DNA from: Proteobacteria bacterium UBA4656
Lineage (GTDB): Bacteria; Pseudomonadota; Gammaproteobacteria; Xanthomonadales; Ahniellaceae
DNA: 7,449 nucleotides
NCBI GenBank assembly: GCA_002405525.1
Contig: DHLY01000022.1
Span: 35,118 to 42,566, forward strand
Direction of reading: 5' to 3'
Below are positions 1 through 6,836 of the stretch, piece after piece. Under the pieces are notes generated by a model. The model saw only the letters and a program-made list of their open reading frames with translations, was not told the origin of the DNA and did not search any database. Position 1 is the first letter of the stretch. Every line of letters begins with the position of its first letter. Position numbers and translations under genes: made by a program.

Positions 1-54
1 CGCGCGATCGACGCCGGCGCAGAAACCGCGGGGGTTGGCAAGCAGGACCTGCAT
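1..54 (-). CDS. ispH: IspH, 4-hydroxy-3-methylbut-2-enyl diphosphate reductase, N-terminal 18 codons only (cut by window edge)
   Basis: Read on the minus strand from the ATG at 54-52, the frame stays open to base 1 and encodes MQVLLANPRGFCAGVDRA. This is nearly identical to the start of E. coli IspH (LytB), differing only at residue 3. Cys12 is the first of the three cysteines that hold the iron-sulfur cluster in this family. IspH catalyses the last step of the MEP pathway, reducing HMBPP to IPP and DMAPP in the cytoplasm. The remainder of the protein (about 300 residues in the family) lies outside the window. The gene follows lspA on the same strand after 126 nt, the usual proteobacterial neighbourhood but without fkpB. 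No clear Shine-Dalgarno sequence precedes the ATG. Although only 18 residues are visible, the match is so specific that the identification is firm. Confidence 0.93.
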   Translation of the reverse strand, partial: MQVLLANPRGFCAGVDRA

Positions 55-117
55 GAACCGGATGTTACCGGCTGGTGCCGGTCGTGGCGAATCGCGGGCG
101 CCCGGGGCTGTTGGAGC

Positions 118-190
118 CGGCGAATGGCGAATGGGAAAGCCTGCACGTCCGGTTGTCCCGGCGTTCTTGTTCGCCATTCGCTATTCGCCG
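118..190. repeat. Heptamer-based inverted repeat between lspA and ispH
   Basis: The left arm, 118-134, is C followed by two GGCGAAT heptamers and GG. The right arm, 174-190, is its reverse complement apart from one position (G126 opposite T182), giving about 17 paired positions around a 39-nt loop. A further GGCGAAT copy lies at 86-92. The right arm overlaps the 3' end of lspA: the lspA stop codon (181-183) lies inside it. No T-run follows the hairpin on either strand, so it is not a classical intrinsic terminator. It could act as an RNA-stabilising or REP-like hairpin in the lspA-ispH transcript. The rest of the spacer (55-117) is GC-rich and shows no gene that I can support. Confidence 0.75.
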
Positions 191-675
191 CTACTCCGGA
201 ATCCCGCCACCACCAGCAGCACCGCGCCCACCACGATGCAGGAATCGGCGACGTTGAATGCCGGCCAGTGCCAATCGCGCCAGTAGAGCAGGATGAAGTC
301 GACCACGTGGCCGAGGCGCAAGCGGTCGACCACGTTGCCGATCGCGCCGCCGATCACCAGCGCCAGCGCGGCCGCGCTCCAGCGGTCGCCGCGCGGCAGC
401 CGGGTCAGCCACACCGCAAAGCCGGTCGAGACCGCGACCGCGAACGCCGACAGCAGGAAGCGCTGCAGGTTCTCGCCGTCACCGAACAGGCTGAAAGCCA
501 CGCCCTCGTTGTAGGTCAGGGTCCAGTCGAAGAAGCCCGGCAGCACCGTCACCCGGCCGAACTCGGGCACGGTGGCGAGGAAGTGCAGCTTCGTCGCCTG
601 GTCGGCGACGAGCACAACCAGCGACAGCATCAACCAGCGCAGGCCGCCGACTCCGGCGCGATCCGCGGGGGCCAT
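181..675 (-). CDS. lspA: Lipoprotein signal peptidase (signal peptidase II)
   Basis: The 164-residue product has the same length as E. coli LspA. It is the inner-membrane aspartic protease that cleaves the signal peptide of diacylglyceryl-modified prolipoproteins. Visible signatures, in order: GLRWL near the N-terminus leading into the first membrane helix (about 12-24), the VADQATK segment (D25), the YNEGVAFS segment (N56), GNVVDR carrying catalytic D117, and FNVADS carrying catalytic D144. Four hydrophobic segments are apparent, as expected. The ATG at 675-673 shares its A with the ileS stop codon (TGATG). There is no strong Shine-Dalgarno sequence, which suggests translation by reinitiation after ileS. 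The final residues (SGE and the TAG stop) fall inside the inverted repeat at 118-190, so the C-terminal tail may be set by that element. The assignment is secure. Confidence 0.97.
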   Translation of the reverse strand: MAPADRAGVGGLRWLMLSLVVLVADQATKLHFLATVPEFGRVTVLPGFFDWTLTYNEGVAFSLFGDGENLQRFLLSAFAVAVSTGFAVWLTRLPRGDRWSAAALALVIGGAIGNVVDRLRLGHVVDFILLYWRDWHWPAFNVADSCIVVGAVLLVVAGFRSSGE

Positions 676-3578
676 CAGAACCACACCCGCGCCTCGCCGC
701 CGCCGGCGACGTTCTCGACGCAGCGCCCGCACAGTTCCGGATGCTCCGCACGGCTGCCCACGTCGGCGCGGTGGTGCCAGCAGCGCACGCACTTGGCCCG
801 CCCGGTGGCGCGCACCCGCACGCGCACCCTGCCGTCCAGCACCTCGACTTCCGTCGCACCCGCCTCGCCCTCGAAAAGCGCATCGTCCGCCGCATCCAGC
901 AGCACGACGTCCGACGTGATGAAGAAGAAGCGCAACTCCGCCGCGCACGGGGCCAGCCGCTCGCGCGTGGCCGCATCGACCACCAGGCCGACCTCGGCCT
1001 CCAGCGATCCGCCGAGCTGCCCGCCGTTGCGCAGCGTCTCGATCTGCTTGAGCGCCGCCGTGCGCAGCGCGGCAAGGTCGTCGAACAATGCCTGATCGTG
1101 ACCGTCGATCCCGAAGTGGCGCAGGTGCGAGAGATCCTGCCAGGTCGCGTACAGCACCGACCCGTGGCTGCGCAACGGCAGATGGGCCCAGATCTCCTCC
1201 GCGGTGAAGGCCATGATCGGCGCGAAGGCGCGGACCAGGATCTCGAGGATCGCGTACATCGCGCTCTGCGCCGAACGCCGCGCGGGATGGTTCTCGGGCA
1301 GGGTGTAGAGACGGTCCTTGGTCTGGTCGAGGTAGCCCGCGCCGAGGTCCACGGTGGCGAAGCGCATGAGTTCCTGCGCCAGCGTCTGGAAGGCGTAGGT
1401 GTCGGGGCCGAACGCCACGTCGTCGGTGTTCGCCTCGGGGCCGTAGACGCGGCGCGCCAGCTGCATGACGCGCACACCCTGAGCCAGCGCCCAGCGGTCC
1501 AGCGGCAGCATCTTCGCGGGCGCGACGAGGTGCCGCGCGGGATCGAAGCCCGCGAGGTTGCCAAGCAGGAAGCGCGCGGTGTTGCGCAGGCGCCGGTAGC
1601 TGTCCGCCGCCCGCCTGAGAATCTCGTCGGACAGCGCCATCTCGGCGCTGTAGTCGACCGACGCCACCCACAGGCGCAGGATGTCGGCGCCGAGGGTCTT
1701 CATCACCGTCTCCGGCGCGACCACGTTCCCGAGCGACTTCGACATCTTGCGGCCCTGCGCGTCCACGGTGAATCCGTGGGTCAGGACCTCGTCGTAGGCT
1801 GCGCCGCCTCGCATCGCAACCGCGGTCAGCAGCGAGGACTGGAACCAGCCGCGGTGCTGGTCCGAGCCCTCGAGGTACATCACGCCGCGCACGTCGCCGC
1901 CGGCGCGCGAGAGTTCTCCACGCGCGTCGAGCACGGCGGCGTGCGTCACACCGGAGTCGTACCAGACATCGAGCACATCGGTGACCTTGTCGTAGTCGGC
2001 CGCCTCGGCCCCGATCAGCTCCGCCGGGTCGAGGTCGAACCAGGCATCGATGCCCCGGCGCTGCACGAGGTCGGCGACCCTGCCGAGCAGTTCCACCGTC
2101 CGCGGATGCGGTTCACCGGTGGCCCGATGGGCGAAGACCGCGATCGGCACGCCCCACGTGCGCTGACGCGAGATGCACCAGTCCGGGCGGTTCGCGACCA
2201 TCCCGGAAATCCGCTCCTCGCCCCAGGCGGGCAGCCACCTCACGGCCTTGATCGCGGCCAGCGCCTGCGCGCGCAGGCCGGATCTCTCCATGCTGAAGAA
2301 CCACTGCGCGGTGGCGCGGAAGGCCACCGGCGTCTTGTGACGCCAGCAGTGCGGGTAGCTGTGGGTGAACTTTCCGGCATGCAGGAGCACCCCGCGCCGG
2401 CGCAGGGTGTCGATGATCTTCTCCTGCACCTTCCAGACGTGCTCGCCGGCGAACAGTTCCGTGCCCGGCAGATACTGACCGTTGCCGCCGACCGGGTTGA
2501 GCACCTCCAGACCGTACCTGCGGCCGACCTCGAAGTCCTCAACGCCGTGGCCCGGCGCGGTGTGCACCGCTCCCGTGCCCTGGTCGGTGGTGACGTGGTC
2601 GCCGAGGACCAGCGGCACGTGGCGGACGTAGAACGGATGCTGCAGCCACTGCCCCTCGCAGACCGCGCCCTTCGCGCGCCCGAGCTCCGCTACGCCGTCG
2701 ACCCCGTAACGATGGGTGGCCGCAGGGACAAGCGCATCGGCCAGCACCAGCAGGACGCGGCGCCCGTCGCGGCGGGGACCGTCGACCAGCACGTAGTCGA
2801 GGTCGGGCCCCAGCGTCACCGCCATCGACGCCGGCAGGGTCCACGGCGTGGTGGTCCAGATCGGCACCGCGACGATCGCGTCCCCGGCATCGACGCCGAA
2901 CTTCGCCGCCAGCGCGGCAGGGTCGATCGCGTCGTAGGCGACGTCGACCTCCGGCGAGAGCTTGTCCTGGTACTCGATTTCGGCTTCGGCCAGCGCCGAC
3001 CCGCAGTCGAAGCACCAGTGCACCGGCTTGGCGCCGCGCACGAGGTGGCCGTTGCCGATGATGCGCGCCAGCGCGCGCAGCATGTCGGCCTCGAAGGCGA
3101 AGTCCATGGTGAGGTAGGGCTGGTCCCAGCGTCCCAGCACGCCGAGCCGCCTGAAGCCTTCGCGCTGGATATCGATCTGCTTCGCCGCGTAATCGCGGCA
3201 CTTCTGGCGGAACGCGCGCGCATCGAGCCGGGTACCGACCTTGCCGTGCTCCTTCTCGACCGCGATCTCGATCGGCAGCCCATGGCAGTCCCAGCCCGGC
3301 ACGTAAGGCGACCTGAAACCGGCCAGCCACTTCGCGCGAACCACCACGTCCTTGAGGATCTTGTTCACCGCGTGCCCGATGTGGATCGGCCCGTTGGCAT
3401 AGGGCGGTCCGTCGTGCAGGATGAAGGCCGGCCGCGCGCGCGTGTCGGCGAGCAGCTTCTCGTACAGGCCGGACGCTGCCCAGCCGGCCAGCATCTCCGG
3501 CTCGCGTCTCGCGAGATCGCCCTTCATCGGGAACGGCGTGGACGGAAGGTTGATCGAATCCTTGTAGTCGATGCTCAC
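675..3578 (-). CDS. ileS: Isoleucyl-tRNA synthetase (class I, bacterial type)
   Basis: This 967-residue cytoplasmic enzyme charges tRNA-Ile with isoleucine and edits misactivated valine. It aligns along its whole length with E. coli IleS (938 aa). Visible in order: HIGH motif at 66-69; start of the CP1 editing domain with TTTPWTLP (about 242-249) and [12 protein letters not shown] (334-345) followed by the conserved editing aspartate D348; the [10 protein letters not shown] strand (467-476); KMSKS loop at 611-615; helical anticodon-binding region from about 650; and a C-terminal zinc finger with C930, C933, C950 and C953. The start is GTG (3578-3576), chosen because [12 protein letters not shown] aligns with the E. 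coli N-terminus; the next Met (residue 18) would lose conserved sequence. Its GTGA overlaps the ribF stop, with no good Shine-Dalgarno sequence, so coupling to ribF is likely. An insertion of about 14 residues (713-726) is absent from E. coli IleS. Confidence 0.98.
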   Translation of the reverse strand: MSIDYKDSINLPSTPFPMKGDLARREPEMLAGWAASGLYEKLLADTRARPAFILHDGPPYANGPIHIGHAVNKILKDVVVRAKWLAGFRSPYVPGWDCHGLPIEIAVEKEHGKVGTRLDARAFRQKCRDYAAKQIDIQREGFRRLGVLGRWDQPYLTMDFAFEADMLRALARIIGNGHLVRGAKPVHWCFDCGSALAEAEIEYQDKLSPEVDVAYDAIDPAALAAKFGVDAGDAIVAVPIWTTTPWTLPASMAVTLGPDLDYVLVDGPRRDGRRVLLVLADALVPAATHRYGVDGVAELGRAKGAVCEGQWLQHPFYVRHVPLVLGDHVTTDQGTGAVHTAPGHGVEDFEVGRRYGLEVLNPVGGNGQYLPGTELFAGEHVWKVQEKIIDTLRRRGVLLHAGKFTHSYPHCWRHKTPVAFRATAQWFFSMERSGLRAQALAAIKAVRWLPAWGEERISGMVANRPDWCISRQRTWGVPIAVFAHRATGEPHPRTVELLGRVADLVQRRGIDAWFDLDPAELIGAEAADYDKVTDVLDVWYDSGVTHAAVLDARGELSRAGGDVRGVMYLEGSDQHRGWFQSSLLTAVAMRGGAAYDEVLTHGFTVDAQGRKMSKSLGNVVAPETVMKTLGADILRLWVASVDYSAEMALSDEILRRAADSYRRLRNTARFLLGNLAGFDPARHLVAPAKMLPLDRWALAQGVRVMQLARRVYGPEANTDDVAFGPDTYAFQTLAQELMRFATVDLGAGYLDQTKDRLYTLPENHPARRSAQSAMYAILEILVRAFAPIMAFTAEEIWAHLPLRSHGSVLYATWQDLSHLRHFGIDGHDQALFDDLAALRTAALKQIETLRNGGQLGGSLEAEVGLVVDAATRERLAPCAAELRFFFITSDVVLLDAADDALFEGEAGATEVEVLDGRVRVRVRATGRAKCVRCWHHRADVGSRAEHPELCGRCVENVAGGGEARVWF

Positions 3579-4531
3579 GAGGTCAGGGCCTGTTCGAGGT
3601 TCGGTCCGCTGGCGAGGATGTCGCGGGCCTGCGCTGCGTCGCGGTGCATCTGCTGGACCAGGGGCTCGAGGCCGTCGAACTTGATTTCGTCGCGCAGTTT
3701 GGCCACGAACTCCACCGACAGCAGCCGCCCGTAGAGGTCGCCGTCGAAGTCGAACAGATGCGCCTCGAGCAGGGGCTCCACGCCGGCCACCGTCGGCCGC
3801 GTGCCGAGGCTCGCCACCGACGGCCAGTGGGCCAGGCCCGCGCCGTGCACCCGCACGGCGAAGATGCCACGCACCGGCGCGCGCCCCCAGCGGATCTTCA
3901 GGTTGGCGGTCGGGTAGCCGAGCCGCCGGCCGAGTTGCTGGCCGCGCACGACATGGCCTTCCATCGCGAACCGCCGGCCCAGCAGGGCCGCCGCGCTTTC
4001 GAAGTCGCCGCCGGCCAGCGCGTGGCGGATGCGGCTGGAACTGATCCGCTCGCCGTCGGCTGCCTGCGCTTCGATGGCCCCGGCAACGAAGCCGGAGGCA
4101 GCGCCGATCGACTGCAGCATCGCGAGGTCACCTCGGCGCTCGTAGCCGAAGCGGAAACCCGGTCCGACCCAGACCTCGCGCGCGGCCAGACGCCCGACCA
4201 GCACCCGGCGCGCGAAGTCCTCGGCGCGGGTTTGCACCATGTCGCGCCCGAAGCGCAGCAAGCCGACCGCCTCGCAGCGCCGCAGCAGCAGCGCCAGGCG
4301 CTGGCGCGGCGAGGTCAGGCGCGGCACCGCATCGCGGCCCTGGAAGTGCTGGCGCGGCAGCGGCTCGAAGGAAACCACCACCAGCGGCAGTCGGCGCGCC
4401 TGGGCGCGGCGCCGGGCGTGCGCCAGCAGCGCGGCATGCCCGCGATGCACGCCGTCGAAGGCGCCGATGCACACGACGCTACCCTGCGGCGCGAGGCAAG
4501 CCCCGTCCGCGTCCCGGAAAAATCGCTTCAT
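3575..4531 (-). CDS. ribF: Bifunctional riboflavin kinase / FMN adenylyltransferase (FAD synthetase)
   Basis: The 318-residue product (E. coli RibF: 313) converts riboflavin to FMN and then to FAD in the cytoplasm. The N-terminal adenylyltransferase domain shows [10 protein letters not shown] (23-32, including the HxGH nucleotide-binding motif), [10 protein letters not shown] (54-63) and ISSSRIR (163-169). The C-terminal flavokinase domain shows [10 protein letters not shown] (201-210, ATP/riboflavin binding), GTRPT (243-247), the FDFDGDLYG segment (260-268) and the likely catalytic E274 in [10 protein letters not shown]. The ATG at 4531-4529 starts just before the first conserved strand; the reading frame runs further upstream, but that part overlaps murJ and resembles nothing. 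The gene lies 31 nt after murJ and overlaps ileS by 4 nt (GTGA). A TATACT hexamer lies 11 nt before the ATG on the coding strand, but it has no good -35 partner and would leave almost no leader, so I do not call it a promoter. Confidence 0.97.
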   Translation of the reverse strand: MKRFFRDADGACLAPQGSVVCIGAFDGVHRGHAALLAHARRRAQARRLPLVVVSFEPLPRQHFQGRDAVPRLTSPRQRLALLLRRCEAVGLLRFGRDMVQTRAEDFARRVLVGRLAAREVWVGPGFRFGYERRGDLAMLQSIGAASGFVAGAIEAQAADGERISSSRIRHALAGGDFESAAALLGRRFAMEGHVVRGQQLGRRLGYPTANLKIRWGRAPVRGIFAVRVHGAGLAHWPSVASLGTRPTVAGVEPLLEAHLFDFDGDLYGRLLSVEFVAKLRDEIKFDGLEPLVQQMHRDAAQARDILASGPNLEQALTS

Positions 4532-4562
4532 ACGAGGCCCGGAGTATAGCGAAGCGCAGCGC

Positions 4563-6131
4563 TCATCCCGCGGGGGGCGCGGGCTCACGCAGGTGGCGCG
4601 GGCGCATCCCCGCGACCAGCAGGGCCAGCCCGTAGGTAAGCGCCCCGGCAGGCACCAGCCAGGCAAGATGGAGCACCCGCTCGCCGGCCCGCAGGCTGGT
4701 CCACGTCCCGACCCACGCCTGCGCCGCCCACAGCACCGCACCCAGCGTCACCAGCGAGAACCCCACCCGCAGCAGGAAACACGGCCAGCCCGGCTGCAGC
4801 CGCAGGCCCGTTGCGCCGCGCCGCAGGTAGCGCCACAGCAGCCCCGCGTTGACCGTGCCCGCGAGCGCGGTGGCCAGAGCAATCCCGGCGTGCGCGCCCT
4901 CGACCTGCCACCACCACAACGGACCGACCAGGACGACGCACAGCACGATGTTGACTGCCACCGTCCACAGCGCCGCACGGACCGGCGTGCGCGTGTCCTG
5001 GCGCGCGAAGAACGCCGGCGCGAGGACCTTCGCCACCATGAACCCGGGCAGGCCGAGCGCCAGCGCCATCAGCGCCAGCGCCGCCATTCGCGTGTCGTGG
5101 GCGGTGAAGCGACCGTACTGGTACAAGGTGGCGGTCAGCGGCTCGGCCAGCAGCAGCAGAGCCAGCGCCGCCGGCGTCGCGACCAGCACCGCCATCCGCA
5201 ATCCCCAGTCCAGCGTGTGCGCGTAACCCGCCTCGTCCGCCGACGCGACCCGGCGCGACAGCGCGGGCAGGATCACGGTCGCCAACGCCACGCCGAACAG
5301 GCCCTGCGGGAACTCCATCAGACGGTCGGTCAGGTACAGCCAGGTTTGGCTGCCGGTGACCAGCAGCGACGCGAAGATCGTGCCGACCATCAGGTTCACC
5401 TGCGCCACCGAAGCCCCGAACAGGGTCGGCAGCATCAGGCGGAACACGCGCCGCACGCCCTCGTGGCGCAGGTTCAGGCGCAGGCGGGGCAGCACACCGA
5501 GACGCGCCAGCGCGATCCACTGCACCACCAGCTGCACCAGCCCGGCGCCCAGCACGCCCCAGGCGAGCGCGGTAATCGACATCCCCATCAGCGGCGCGAG
5601 GTACAGTGCCGCGCAGATCATCGCCAGGTTGTGCAGCACCGGGGTCAGCGCCGGCACGCCGAAGCGGCCGAAGCTGTTGAGCACGCCGGCCGCCAGCGCG
5701 GTCATCGAGATGAACCACAGGTAAGGAAAGGTGATCCGCAGCATCTGCGTGATCAACGCGTACTTCTCCGGCTCGTCCAGCGAGCCGGGCGCGAACACGG
5801 CCGCGATCAGCGGGGCGGCCAGCATGCCGAGCGCGGTGACCGCCAGCACCACCGCGCACAGCGCGCCCGCCACGTGGTCGAGCAGGTCGCGTAGCGCCGC
5901 CTCGTCGCCGCGCTGCCTGTACTCGGTGAACACCGGCACGAAGGCAGTCTGGAACGAACCTTCGGCGAAGATCCGTCGCAGGAAGTTGGGGATCCGGTAG
6001 GCGACGAAGAAGGCGTCGGTCGCCGCCGAGGCGCCGAACACGCCCGCCTGCACCACGTCGCGCACGTAGCCCGCGATGCGCGAGAGCAGGGTCAGGCTGG
6101 AAAAGACCAGGGTCGAGCGGAGCAGGCGCAC
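4563..6131 (-). CDS. murJ: Lipid II flippase MurJ (MviN), MOP superfamily
   Basis: This 522-residue polytopic inner-membrane protein flips lipid II across the membrane for peptidoglycan synthesis. It has many hydrophobic helices and matches E. coli MurJ throughout. With the GTG at 6131-6129 as residue 1, the essential cavity charges fall at R18, R24, D39, R52, R53, R270 and E273, the same numbers as in E. coli. That coincidence, together with the RLLRS N-terminus, is the main argument for this start. An AAGG lies 7 nt upstream as a weak Shine-Dalgarno sequence. The frame stays open upstream to an ATG at 6263, but the extra 44 residues are Arg/Pro-rich intergenic translation. Other landmarks are TDAFFVAYRIPNFLRRIFAEGSF (38-60, given here as its ends TDAFF and AEGSF), DRLMEFPQG (269-277) and APAFFARQDTRTP (371-383). 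murJ is first in the minus-strand run; ribF starts 31 nt after its stop. I see no convincing promoter for it. Confidence 0.96.
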   Translation of the reverse strand: MRLLRSTLVFSSLTLLSRIAGYVRDVVQAGVFGASAATDAFFVAYRIPNFLRRIFAEGSFQTAFVPVFTEYRQRGDEAALRDLLDHVAGALCAVVLAVTALGMLAAPLIAAVFAPGSLDEPEKYALITQMLRITFPYLWFISMTALAAGVLNSFGRFGVPALTPVLHNLAMICAALYLAPLMGMSITALAWGVLGAGLVQLVVQWIALARLGVLPRLRLNLRHEGVRRVFRLMLPTLFGASVAQVNLMVGTIFASLLVTGSQTWLYLTDRLMEFPQGLFGVALATVILPALSRRVASADEAGYAHTLDWGLRMAVLVATPAALALLLLAEPLTATLYQYGRFTAHDTRMAALALMALALGLPGFMVAKVLAPAFFARQDTRTPVRAALWTVAVNIVLCVVLVGPLWWWQVEGAHAGIALATALAGTVNAGLLWRYLRRGATGLRLQPGWPCFLLRVGFSLVTLGAVLWAAQAWVGTWTSLRAGERVLHLAWLVPAGALTYGLALLVAGMRPRHLREPAPPAG

Positions 6132-6164
6132 GGCAGGGCCTTGGGCGGACCACGTAGGGCGCAG

Positions 6165-6219
6165 GGAGCGCAGTGCATTGCACCGCAGCGGCCGGCGGCG
6201 GCGCAACGCGCTGCGCTCC
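6165..6219. repeat. Inverted repeat with internal palindromes in the murJ-rpsT intergenic region
   Basis: GGAGCGCAG at 6165-6173 and CTGCGCTCC at 6211-6219 are perfect 9-nt inverted arms around a 37-nt loop. The loop contains smaller inverted sequences: GTGCATTGCAC at 6173-6183, CCGCAGCGG at 6183-6191 and GCCGGC at 6191-6196. On the plus strand TTTT follows the right arm (6220-6223), giving a terminator-like outline, yet no plus-strand gene lies upstream to terminate. On the minus strand the structure would sit 34-88 nt before the murJ start codon, in its likely leader. The adjoining GTAGGGCGCA at 6154-6163 and TGCACC at 6179-6184 also form an imperfect hairpin, suggesting a decayed REP-type element. 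Function is unknown; the arms are seen directly and the rest is inference. Confidence 0.5.
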
Positions 6220-6352
6220 TTTTGCCCGTTTGGGGGGGGCGGAGCACGTCGATGCCCGCCCATGGTCGCCTTTCCGACGCCAGCTTCACAGCCCCCGGGT
6301 CGGGGCGATTCCCTGGCGCGACAGCCACTTGGCCCGGTCTGCGGCCGCCGAT

Positions 6353-6382
6353 TTGACCCCGCGCCCGATCGTCTGGGATACT
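6353..6382 (+). promoter_or_regulatory. Predicted sigma70 promoter of rpsT (extended -10)
   Basis: TTGACC at 6353-6358 is a good -35 box and GATACT at 6377-6382 a good -10 box, separated by 18 nt. TG at 6374-6375 with one base before the -10 makes an extended -10 element. Transcription would start near 6389, leaving a leader of about 36 nt before the rpsT TTG. It points away from murJ. This is the clearest promoter in the window, in keeping with a highly expressed ribosomal protein gene. Confidence 0.75.
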
Positions 6383-6413
6383 GCCGCCCCGTTTTCTGCA
6401 CCCCTAACGGTAC

Positions 6414-6417
6414 GGAG
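6414..6417 (+). promoter_or_regulatory. Shine-Dalgarno sequence deciding the rpsT TTG start
   Basis: GGAG, within GGAGAT, lies 7 nt before the TTG at 6425. This is ideal spacing and supports initiation at TTG rather than at upstream ATG codons in the same frame (the nearest useful one, at 6173, would lie far upstream of the promoter). Confidence 0.85.
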
Positions 6418-6424
6418 ATTTCCC

Positions 6425-6688
6425 TTGGCCAACATCAAATCCGCGAAGAAGCGCGCCCGCCAGGCGGTCAAGCGCAATGCCCGCAACGCCAGCCAGCGCT
6501 CGATGGTGCGTACCGCGGTGAAGAAGGTCGTCAAGGCGATCGAGTCCGGCGACAAGTCCGGCGCCGAGAGCGCGCTCGTGGCAGCCACCTCGCTGCTCGA
6601 CCGCTACGCCGGCAAGGGCCTGATTCACAAGAACAAAGCCAATCGCCACAAGAGCCGATTCAGCGCGCGCATCCGCGCGATGGCCTGA
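6425..6688 (+). CDS. rpsT: 30S ribosomal protein S20
   Basis: The 87-residue basic protein has the same length as E. coli S20 and binds 16S rRNA in the small subunit. [12 protein letters not shown] at the start, [10 protein letters not shown] (21-30) and [14 protein letters not shown] (64-77) match the family closely. The start is TTG, as in E. coli rpsT, where UUG is used and S20 represses its own translation; similar autoregulation here is inference. A Shine-Dalgarno GGAG at 7 nt spacing and an extended -10 promoter lie upstream, and a strong terminator begins 23 nt after the TGA stop, so the gene is probably monocistronic. It is divergent from murJ, a common arrangement in gammaproteobacteria. 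ATG-only gene callers would extend it upstream or miss it. Confidence 0.97.
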   Translation: MANIKSAKKRARQAVKRNARNASQRSMVRTAVKKVVKAIESGDKSGAESALVAATSLLDRYAGKGLIHKNKANRHKSRFSARIRAMA

Positions 6689-6710
6689 CGAAGGAACAAG
6701 GGGTGTCTCG

Positions 6711-6739
6711 AAAAGGCCGGCACAAGCCGGCTTTTTTTT
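6711..6739 (+). terminator. Intrinsic terminator of rpsT
   Basis: GCCGGC at 6716-6721 and its copy at 6726-6731 form a 6-bp GC stem with an ACAA loop, followed by eight T residues (6732-6739). AAAAG before the stem can pair with the first part of the T-run and lengthen it. It lies 23-51 nt after the rpsT stop and separates rpsT from the FG-GAP gene. The A-run on the left gives it some capacity on the other strand too, but no minus-strand gene ends here within the window. Confidence 0.93.
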
Positions 6740-6836
6740 GGGCCGCGCGGCGGCGATGCAGGGCCGTGACAGGATCGCGCGCCGCACGGCGTGAGGGGAC
6801 GCGAGCGAGGTCCACCTCGCCGCCGAGCCCGCCCGC

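Noticed and set aside
118..190. The lspA-ispH inverted repeat as an intrinsic terminator
   Set aside because: No T-run follows on either strand and the loop is 39 nt, so it does not fit the intrinsic terminator pattern.
124..1095. A 323-codon plus-strand open frame opposite lspA and the ileS 3' end
   Set aside because: This is another shadow frame: low-complexity His/Gln/Arg translation, no ribosome-binding site, fully antisense to conserved coding sequence.
741..3734. A 997-codon plus-strand open frame opposite ileS
   Set aside because: It is antisense to a gene conserved over its whole length. Long shadow frames are expected in GC-rich DNA, and its Arg/His/Val/Gln-rich translation shows no family motif.
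4541..4550. TATACT (minus strand) just upstream of ribF as an internal promoter
   Set aside because: There is no -35 at suitable spacing (CGGGAT is the best) and only 11 nt to the ATG, leaving almost no leader. It is probably chance.
4239..5894. A 551-codon plus-strand open frame opposite murJ and ribF
   Set aside because: Its Gln/Arg/His-rich translation is low in complexity and lies antisense to two genes with full motif sets.
6132..6263. N-terminal extension of MurJ to the ATG at 6263
   Set aside because: The added 44 residues are Arg/Pro-rich and unlike MurJ, and they run through the intergenic inverted repeat. The GTG at 6131 reproduces E. coli MurJ residue numbering.
6740..6836. Promoter or small gene between the rpsT terminator and the FG-GAP gene
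   Set aside because: This short GC-rich spacer shows no credible -35/-10 pair, no Shine-Dalgarno sequence before the ATG and no conserved reading frame.
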